Below, piece by piece: positions 17,563 through 21,976 of a stretch of DNA of 21,976 nt; position 1 is the first letter of the stretch, and every line of letters begins with the position of its first letter. Position numbers and translations under genes: made by a program. The stretch lies in NCBI GenBank assembly GCA_038065915.1, contig JBBTPZ010000010.1, forward strand, positions 1-21,976. The letters run 5' to 3'. The notes under the pieces are model-generated. The model worked only from the letters and a program-made list of their open reading frames with translations. It did no database searches and was not told where the DNA came from. Source of the stretch: VMGX01 sp038065915 (lineage in GTDB: Bacteria; Patescibacteriota; Minisyncoccia; Phycocordibacterales; 21-14-all-36-13).

Positions 17563-18762
17563 ATGACAGAAGTATTTAATAGGTCAAAACCCCATATCAA
17601 CGTAGGAACCATAGGTCACGTTGACCACGGAAAGACAACTCTTACCGCAGCTATTTTGAAAACCCTCAATATGGCAGGAGAAGGGTATAAAGCACAAAAC
17701 AAGGATATAAATGCTATTGATAATGCCCCAGAAGAAAGAGAAAGAGGTATTACAATTGCATTAGCACATGTTGAATACGAAACAAAAAATCGTCACTATG
17801 CACACGTTGATGCTCCAGGTCATGCTGACTACATAAAAAATATGATTACAGGCGCAGCACAAATGGATGGCGCGATATTAGTTGTTGCGGCATCTGACGG
17901 TGTTATGCCTCAAACAAGAGAACACGTTCTTCTTGCAAAACAAGTTGGTGTTCCAAAAGTTATTGTTTTCTTAAATAAAATTGACCAAGTGGATGATAAG
18001 GACTTGATTGACTTGGTAGAAGAAGAAGTTCGTGAGCTTTTAACAAAACAAGGATTTGACGGTGCGAATGCGCCAGTTATAAGAGGTTCTGGATTGAAAG
18101 CACTTGAAGCTAAGGACATGAACAATGAATGGACGAAAGGCATTATGCAATTAGTTGATGCACTTGACACATACATACCTATTCCCGAAAGAGATATAGA
18201 AAAACCATTTCTTATGCCCGTTGAAGATGTTTTCTCAATTGAAGGTAGGGGAACTGTAGCAACAGGAAGAATTGAAAGAGGTCTTGTAAAAATAGGGGAA
18301 GAAGTTGAATTAGTTGGATTGAAACCAATAATGAAAACAACAGTTACAGGAATTGAAATGTTTAATAAGTCACTTGATAAAGGTATGGCTGGAGATAATG
18401 CCGGAATATTATTGAGAGGTGTAAAGAAGGAAGATGTCTTGAGAGGTCAAGTTATTGTAAAACCGGGTTCTGTTACTCCACACACTGATTTTTCGGCAGA
18501 AGTTTATATTCTCAGCAAGGAAGAAGGAGGAAGACACACGCCATTCTTCAGTGGTTATAAACCACAGTTCTATATAAGAACAACAGATGTTACAGGAGAT
18601 GTTGTTTTAGCAGAAGGAGTTGAAATGGTTATGCCGGGAGACACAGTAACATTTAAAGTAAAACTTATTGCTCCGATTGCTCTTGAAGAAAAACAGAGGT
18701 TTGCTATTAGAGAGGGAGGGAAAACAGTAGGAGCTGGAGTTGTTACAAAAATTATCGCTTAA
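17563..18762 (+). CDS. tuf: elongation factor Tu
   Basis: A 399-aa GTPase that brings aminoacyl-tRNA to the ribosome. Visible: GHVDHGKTT (18-26, P-loop), RGITI with Thr64 (switch I), DAPGH (83-87), NKID (138-141) and GSGLKALE (the SAL-type G5 region, with G-S-G instead of the usual G-S-A). Domain 2 has GRGTVATGRIERG, and domain 3 has GGRHTPFFSGYKPQFYIRTTDVTG and the C-terminal IREGGKTVGAGVVTKI. Length is normal. No rpsL-rpsG-fusA precede it; it leads directly into rpsJ and the S10 operon. Confidence 0.98.
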   Translation: MTEVFNRSKPHINVGTIGHVDHGKTTLTAAILKTLNMAGEGYKAQNKDINAIDNAPEERERGITIALAHVEYETKNRHYAHVDAPGHADYIKNMITGAAQMDGAILVVAASDGVMPQTREHVLLAKQVGVPKVIVFLNKIDQVDDKDLIDLVEEEVRELLTKQGFDGANAPVIRGSGLKALEAKDMNNEWTKGIMQLVDALDTYIPIPERDIEKPFLMPVEDVFSIEGRGTVATGRIERGLVKIGEEVELVGLKPIMKTTVTGIEMFNKSLDKGMAGDNAGILLRGVKKEDVLRGQVIVKPGSVTPHTDFSAEVYILSKEEGGRHTPFFSGYKPQFYIRTTDVTGDVVLAEGVEMVMPGDTVTFKVKLIAPIALEEKQRFAIREGGKTVGAGVVTKIIA

Positions 18763-18780
18763 AGATAAACAAAAAAAGAA

Positions 18781-18821
18781 GTTGTGAAAAATAAGAAATT
18801 AAAAATCTTATTTTTCACAAC
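18781..18821. other. 16-bp perfect hairpin between tuf and rpsJ
   Basis: GTTGTGAAAAATAAGA / TCTTATTTTTCACAAC with a 9-nt loop, ending 20 nt before the rpsJ ATG and followed by CAATCTTTTT. It could act as a partial terminator between tuf and the S10 operon or as an RNA processing/leader structure. Confidence 0.7.
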
Positions 18822-18841
18822 CAATCTTTTTAAGTTAAACG

Positions 18842-19201
18842 ATGAACACGTTGAAAACAAAAAAAGTTTCAAAGAAAAAAGAAGAAAAGGAAATCTCACA
18901 AGTGTTGAGAATTAGAGTTCGTGCATATGACAGTAAGATTCTTGATATCTCTGTAAAACAAATTATGGACACGGCGCTAAGGTTTGATGCTGAAATTAGA
19001 GGTCCAGTTCCGCTTCCTACAGAAATAAAAAAATATACCGTTAACAGGTCTACATTTATTTTTAAGGATGCAAGAGAACAGTTTGAAATGAGGACTCACA
19101 AAAGACTTCTTGACATAATAAATCCTGAGGCCAAGCTGGTTGAAGCATTAACGAATTTGAGTTTACCATCAGGTGTAACAATAGACGTTAAGATGATGTA
19201 A
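18842..19201 (+). CDS. rpsJ: ribosomal protein S10
   Basis: 119 aa. The core has LRIRVRAYDSKILDISVKQIMDTALRFDAEIRGPVPLPTEIKKYTVNRSTFIFKDAREQFEMRTHKRLLDII, the complete S10 signature including the R.YD...L and GPVPLPT loop. An extra Lys/Glu-rich head of about 18 residues (MNTLKTKKVSKKKEEKEI) precedes it; typical S10 is 100-105 aa. S10 is a head protein of the 30S subunit and also pairs with NusB in antitermination. First gene of the S10 operon here. Confidence 0.97.
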   Translation: MNTLKTKKVSKKKEEKEISQVLRIRVRAYDSKILDISVKQIMDTALRFDAEIRGPVPLPTEIKKYTVNRSTFIFKDAREQFEMRTHKRLLDIINPEAKLVEALTNLSLPSGVTIDVKMM

Positions 19202-19253
19202 AACGCTTGTTTCAAGGGCTTGTTAGGTCATCTAAGAAGCTTTATTTTTTGGT

Positions 19254-19877
19254 ATGAAATTTATATTAGGATTAAAAAAGAATATGACGCAGGTGTTCAG
19301 TGAAAATGGGGTAGTTTCACCTGTTACAGTTTTGGAAGCGGGTCCGGTTGTTGTCATACAAAAAAAGAACAAAGAGAAAGATGGTTATAACGCAATTCAA
19401 GTTGGTTTTGGAAATAAAAATCCAAAAAAACTTACAAAAGCAGATATTGGCCACAGGAAAAATTTAGGTAGTTTTAGATATCTTCGCGAGTTTAGATTAA
19501 AAAATGAAAGTGATTTAAATAAATACAATGTTGGAGACAAAATTGATGTTTCACTTTTTAATGAAAATGACAAAGTTAGCGTTAGTTCAATTTCAAAAGG
19601 AAAAGGTTTTCAGGGTGTTGTTAAAAGACATGGTTTCGGTGGCGGAAGGAGAAGTCATGGACAAAAACATTCCGAAAGAGAACCAGGTTCAATCGCAGCA
19701 ACAGGGCCACAAAGAGTTTTAAAAGGAACAAGGATGGCAGGTAGAATGGGAAGCGATGTTGTTACTCTTAAAAATATTAAAGTTGTTCAAATAGACAAGG
19801 AAAATAATTTAATTTTAATAAAAGGCGCTGTTGCGGGAAGAAGAGGAACACTTGTAGAAATGATTTCAAATAGCTAA
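19254..19877 (+). CDS. rplC: ribosomal protein L3
   Basis: 207 aa: MKFILGLKKNMTQVFSENGVVSPVTVLEAGPVVVIQ at the N-terminus, FQGVVKRHGFGGGRRSHGQKHSEREPGSIAATGPQRVLKGTRMAGRMGSDVVTLKNIKV in the centre. This carries the F.G..KRhgf..g..sHG signature and the loop that reaches the peptidyl-transferase centre. Length is normal. It lies 53 nt after rpsJ and 85 nt before rplD, with a double-hairpin repeat in between. Confidence 0.97.
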   Translation: MKFILGLKKNMTQVFSENGVVSPVTVLEAGPVVVIQKKNKEKDGYNAIQVGFGNKNPKKLTKADIGHRKNLGSFRYLREFRLKNESDLNKYNVGDKIDVSLFNENDKVSVSSISKGKGFQGVVKRHGFGGGRRSHGQKHSEREPGSIAATGPQRVLKGTRMAGRMGSDVVTLKNIKVVQIDKENNLILIKGAVAGRRGTLVEMISNS

Positions 19878-19887
19878 TTTTTAATTT

Positions 19888-19919
19888 CTCTGCCTACGGC
19901 ATATCTCCCGAAGGGAGAT
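19888..19919. repeat. dispersed double-hairpin repeat, copy 3
   Basis: GCC-TAC-GGC then ATCTCCC-GAA-GGGAGAT (7-bp perfect stem with GAA loop), between rplC and rplD and therefore inside a transcribed operon. Confidence 0.65.
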
Positions 19920-19962
19920 AATTTTCAATAAAATCTTTTAATTTTTTAATTAAAAAACACAC

Positions 19963-20646
19963 ATGGAAGCAAATCTTTACAACCAAAAAGGAGAAGAAAA
20001 AGGTAAAATCAAAATACCGGCATCCATTTTTGATGTTAAATGGAATGCTGACCTTGTTTATCAGATTGCGACATCAATGATGTCAAACGCAAGAAAGGCA
20101 ATTGCACACACAAAAAACAGAGGCGATGTGAGAGGCGGTGGAATAAAACCATGGAGACAAAAAGGAACAGGAAAGGCAAGACACGGTTCGTCAAGGTCCC
20201 CAATATGGAAAGGTGGTGGAGTAACATTCGGACCAAGAAACGAAAGAAATTTTTCTAAAAAAATAAACAAGAAGATGAAAGTAAAAGCTCTTTTCACTTT
20301 GCTTTCACAAAAATTAAGAGATGGTGAATTTTTGTTTGTTGATTCAATAAAGTTTTCTGAACCAAAAACAAAAGAAGCTAAAAACATTTTATCAAATCTG
20401 GCAAAAATTTCCGGTTTTGAAAAAATTCTTTCAAAGAAAAACAACTCTGTTTTGATAATTTTAGGAAAAAATAATATTAATACAACAAAGAGTTTTGGTA
20501 ATTTTAATAATGCAGAGATTGTAAATGTTAAAAGTTTAAGTTCTGTGGATTTATTGAAATATAAACATATAGTTTTAACAGAACCAGAAGAAAGTATTGA
20601 CTTTTTGTTTTCAAAGAAAGCAAAAAGTGAAATTTCCAAGGTCTAA
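19963..20646 (+). CDS. rplD: ribosomal protein L4
   Basis: 227 aa. MEANLYNQKGEEKGKIKIPASIFDVKWNADLVYQIATSMMSNARKAIAHTKNRGDVRGGGIKPWRQKGTGKARHGSSRSPIWKGGGVTFGP covers the N-terminal domain, with the long R/G-rich loop (GGG.KPWRQKGTG.AR.GS) that lines the exit tunnel. The C-terminal alpha/beta domain has ALFTLLSQKLRDGEF and YKHIVLTEPEESIDFLF. L4 is also an autoregulator in some bacteria. It ends in front of the AATTTCC repeat. Confidence 0.97.
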   Translation: MEANLYNQKGEEKGKIKIPASIFDVKWNADLVYQIATSMMSNARKAIAHTKNRGDVRGGGIKPWRQKGTGKARHGSSRSPIWKGGGVTFGPRNERNFSKKINKKMKVKALFTLLSQKLRDGEFLFVDSIKFSEPKTKEAKNILSNLAKISGFEKILSKKNNSVLIILGKNNINTTKSFGNFNNAEIVNVKSLSSVDLLKYKHIVLTEPEESIDFLFSKKAKSEISKV

Positions 20647-20667
20647 TTCCCAATTTCCAATGAAATT
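20645..20667. repeat. 7-bp repeat (AATTTCC), rplD-rplW junction
   Basis: AATTCCC AATTTCC AATGAAAT; the rplW start codon is inside the repeat. The same motif, with three perfect units, recurs at 21072-21100 after rplW. Confidence 0.75.
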
Positions 20668-21073
20668 TTTAATTAAGAAAAAAAAGAATATATCTGAAAA
20701 AACAGAGAAAACAACAAAAAAAACATCTGTAAAAGAGGTTGAAAATAAACCTGCAAAAAAAGAAAAACCAGTTTCAGTTTCAAAAATACAGGGAAGTCAT
20801 TTGTTTTCTGTTTTGAAAAATTCTCGTATAACAGAGAAAGCAACGGATTTGTCTCAAAACCATAATGTTTATGTTTTTGAAGTTGATAAAAATACAAACA
20901 AAAGAGAAATATCAAAAGCAATAAAAACTTTTTATAATGTGACCCCAGAAAAAATTAGAACAATTAAAATTCCATCAAAGAACGTAATTTCTCGTGGCAA
21001 AAAAGGCGTGAAGTCCGGAGGAAAGAAGGCGTATATATATTTGAAAAAAGGTGATAAGTTAGAATTTATTTAA
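20660..21073 (+). CDS. rplW: ribosomal protein L23 with N-terminal extension
   Basis: 137 aa from ATG at 20660. Residues 1-50 are a Lys-rich extension (MKFLIKKKKNISEKTEKTTK and so on) before the L23 core: LKNSRITEKATDLSQNHNVYVFEVDKNTNKREISKAIKTFYNVTPEKIRTIKIPS, with the P.itEKa and Y.F.V...A.K..I..Ai...f.V.V...rT signature, and the basic loop RGKKGVKSGGKKAYIYLKKGDKLEF. L23 sits at the tunnel exit and docks trigger factor and SRP. The frame is open upstream into rplD, but the ATG after the AATTTCC repeat fits the gap of 13 nt to the rplD stop. Confidence 0.93.
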   Translation: MKFLIKKKKNISEKTEKTTKKTSVKEVENKPAKKEKPVSVSKIQGSHLFSVLKNSRITEKATDLSQNHNVYVFEVDKNTNKREISKAIKTFYNVTPEKIRTIKIPSKNVISRGKKGVKSGGKKAYIYLKKGDKLEFI

Positions 21074-21149
21074 TTTCCAATTTCCAATTTCCAATGAAAT
21101 GTTAAATGTAAAAAATCAATTAACAATAAATCAATGAGACAATACAACA
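21072..21149. repeat. AATTTCC x3 and 8-bp NNNNCAAT array before rplB
   Basis: Three perfect AATTTCC units (21072-21092) followed by AATGAAAT, then a short AT spacer, then TTAACAAT, AAATCAAT, GAGACAAT, ACAACAAT at an 8-bp period (21118-21149). The rplB start codon ATG follows in phase at 21150. Confidence 0.7.
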
Positions 21150-21976
21150 ATGAAATCTTATAAACCAACAACACCATCACAAAGACACACAACAACGCCA
21201 TCATTCGGTGATATTTTAACCGCATCTAAACCTAAAAAAAGTTTAACAAAAGGCGGTAAGAGAGATAAAGGAAGAAATAATGCTGGAAGAATAACTGTTC
21301 GCCACAAAGGCGGAGGACACAAAAGATTGTTTAGAGAAATTGATTTTAAATATAACAAGTTTGATATTCCAGCAAAAATAGAAACAATAGAATATGACCC
21401 AAACAGGTCAAGTTATATTTCTCTGATTTGTTATGCCGACGGAGAAAGAAGATATGTTTTGTTGCCAAAATCAGTGAAAGTCGGGGACAAAGTTATTTGT
21501 TCTGAAAAAGCAGATTTAAAACCGGGGAACAGATTGCCGTTGTCAAAGATTTCAGTAGGAACATTTGTTTATAATGTTGAATTAAAAAATCTTGGTGGTG
21601 CAAAAATAGCAAGAAGTGCCGGCAATTATGCAGAAGTTGTAGCAAAAGATGCTGGTTATGTAAATATAAAAATGCCATCAAGCGAAGTAAGAAAGATTCC
21701 AGATAATGCATGGGCATCAATCGGAGAAGTTTCTAATCAAGAACACAAATTAAGGAATCTCGGTAAGGCGGGAAGGTCAAGGTGGCTCGGAATAAGACCA
21801 ACAGTTCGCGGAACAGCAATGAACCCGGTTGACCATCCACACGGTGGTGGAGAAGGAAGGCAGGGAAGAGGTTTAAGAAGGGCTAAATCGATGTGGGGTA
21901 AACCAACGGGAAAAGGACAAAAAACCCGCAGAGCTAAAAAATATTCAAATAAACTAATTATTCAAAGAAGAAAAGT
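21150..21976 (+). CDS. rplB: ribosomal protein L2, 3' end cut by window
   Basis: ATG at 21150 opens a frame to the last base (275 complete codons): MKSYKPTTPSQRHTTTPSF, then KSLTKGGKRDKGRNNAGRITVRHKGGGHKRLFREIDF (the GRN..G.iT.RH.GGGHK..yR.idf signature), YADGERRYVLLPKSVKVGD, LKNLGGAKIARSAGNYAEVVAKD, SSEVRKIP and the C-terminal GIRPTVRGTAMNPVDHPHGGGEGRQGRG with the conserved histidine near the peptidyl-transferase centre. L2 is about 275 aa, so only the last few residues and the stop are missing. It starts 76 nt after rplW and has no Shine-Dalgarno. Confidence 0.96.
   Translation, partial: MKSYKPTTPSQRHTTTPSFGDILTASKPKKSLTKGGKRDKGRNNAGRITVRHKGGGHKRLFREIDFKYNKFDIPAKIETIEYDPNRSSYISLICYADGERRYVLLPKSVKVGDKVICSEKADLKPGNRLPLSKISVGTFVYNVELKNLGGAKIARSAGNYAEVVAKDAGYVNIKMPSSEVRKIPDNAWASIGEVSNQEHKLRNLGKAGRSRWLGIRPTVRGTAMNPVDHPHGGGEGRQGRGLRRAKSMWGKPTGKGQKTRRAKKYSNKLIIQRRK

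Noticed and set aside
20061..20639. 192-aa minus-strand frame over rplD
   Set aside because: Antisense shadow of the conserved L4 gene.

Overview
The window looks like a piece of a Candidate Phyla Radiation (Patescibacteria) chromosome, most likely from the Parcubacteria side. The reasons are: strongly AT-rich DNA; short genes with almost no recognisable Shine-Dalgarno sites; a MurF with a membrane-embedded N-terminus; a DUF5652-like membrane protein; a compact PilM/PilN/PilO cluster; a winged-helix/nucleotidyltransferase-like protein; and many small hairpin repeats between genes. TGA is an ordinary stop at the ends of several genes (PAP2-LssY, the HExHE protein, the 203-aa orphan), so the TGA=Gly code of Gracilibacteria/Absconditabacteria is not in use. 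The lineage assignment is inference from gene content.

Layout. 1-450: a cut-off tRNA-Ser, a frameshifted GIY-YIG endonuclease and a 5' tRNA half, all on the minus strand. 450-3640: DUF5652-like protein, a 31-aa membrane peptide, RuvX, MurF and a stand-alone tRNA-binding (OB-fold) protein. 3800-6440: pilM-pilN-pilO plus a 116-aa membrane protein, apparently one operon closed by a strong terminator. 6440-7160: a 100-N assembly gap inside a 96-bp direct repeat, then tRNA-Arg and tRNA-Val. Each of these tRNAs is followed by a displaced copy of its own 3' end that starts in the T-loop. 7300-9220: RluA-type pseudouridine synthase, rplS, tRNA-Leu, tRNA-His, and an SMR-like transporter gene whose third codon is TGA. 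9486-13019: PAP2-LssY membrane phosphatase, a duplicated HExHE protein, a Thr-rich membrane peptide and a SIMPL protein. 13100-14300: rplJ-rplL behind a recognisable L10 leader. 14375-17400: a CPR-type orphan gene with a long structured leader, the winged-helix regulator, a conserved-TM-helix membrane protein, and a decayed second copy of the orphan's C-terminus. 17400-21976: tuf, rpsJ, rplC, rplD, rplW, rplB (the last cut by the window end).

How it works together. Most genes are housekeeping: translation (ribosomal proteins, EF-Tu, tRNAs, RluA), cell wall (MurF), pilus assembly (PilMNO) and replication/repair (RuvX). Regulation visible in the DNA includes three TTGACW/TATCAT promoters, four extended -10 promoters 6-10 nt before ATG that imply leaderless or near-leaderless mRNAs, the L10 autoregulatory leader, and several long hairpins directly before start codons lacking a Shine-Dalgarno site. 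The less ordinary material is the set of tRNA-fragment duplications with palindromic inserts, the GIY-YIG/tRNA-half arrangement, the orphan gene leader in which the Shine-Dalgarno can be paired away, and a terminator class that ends in CCATAA instead of a long T run.
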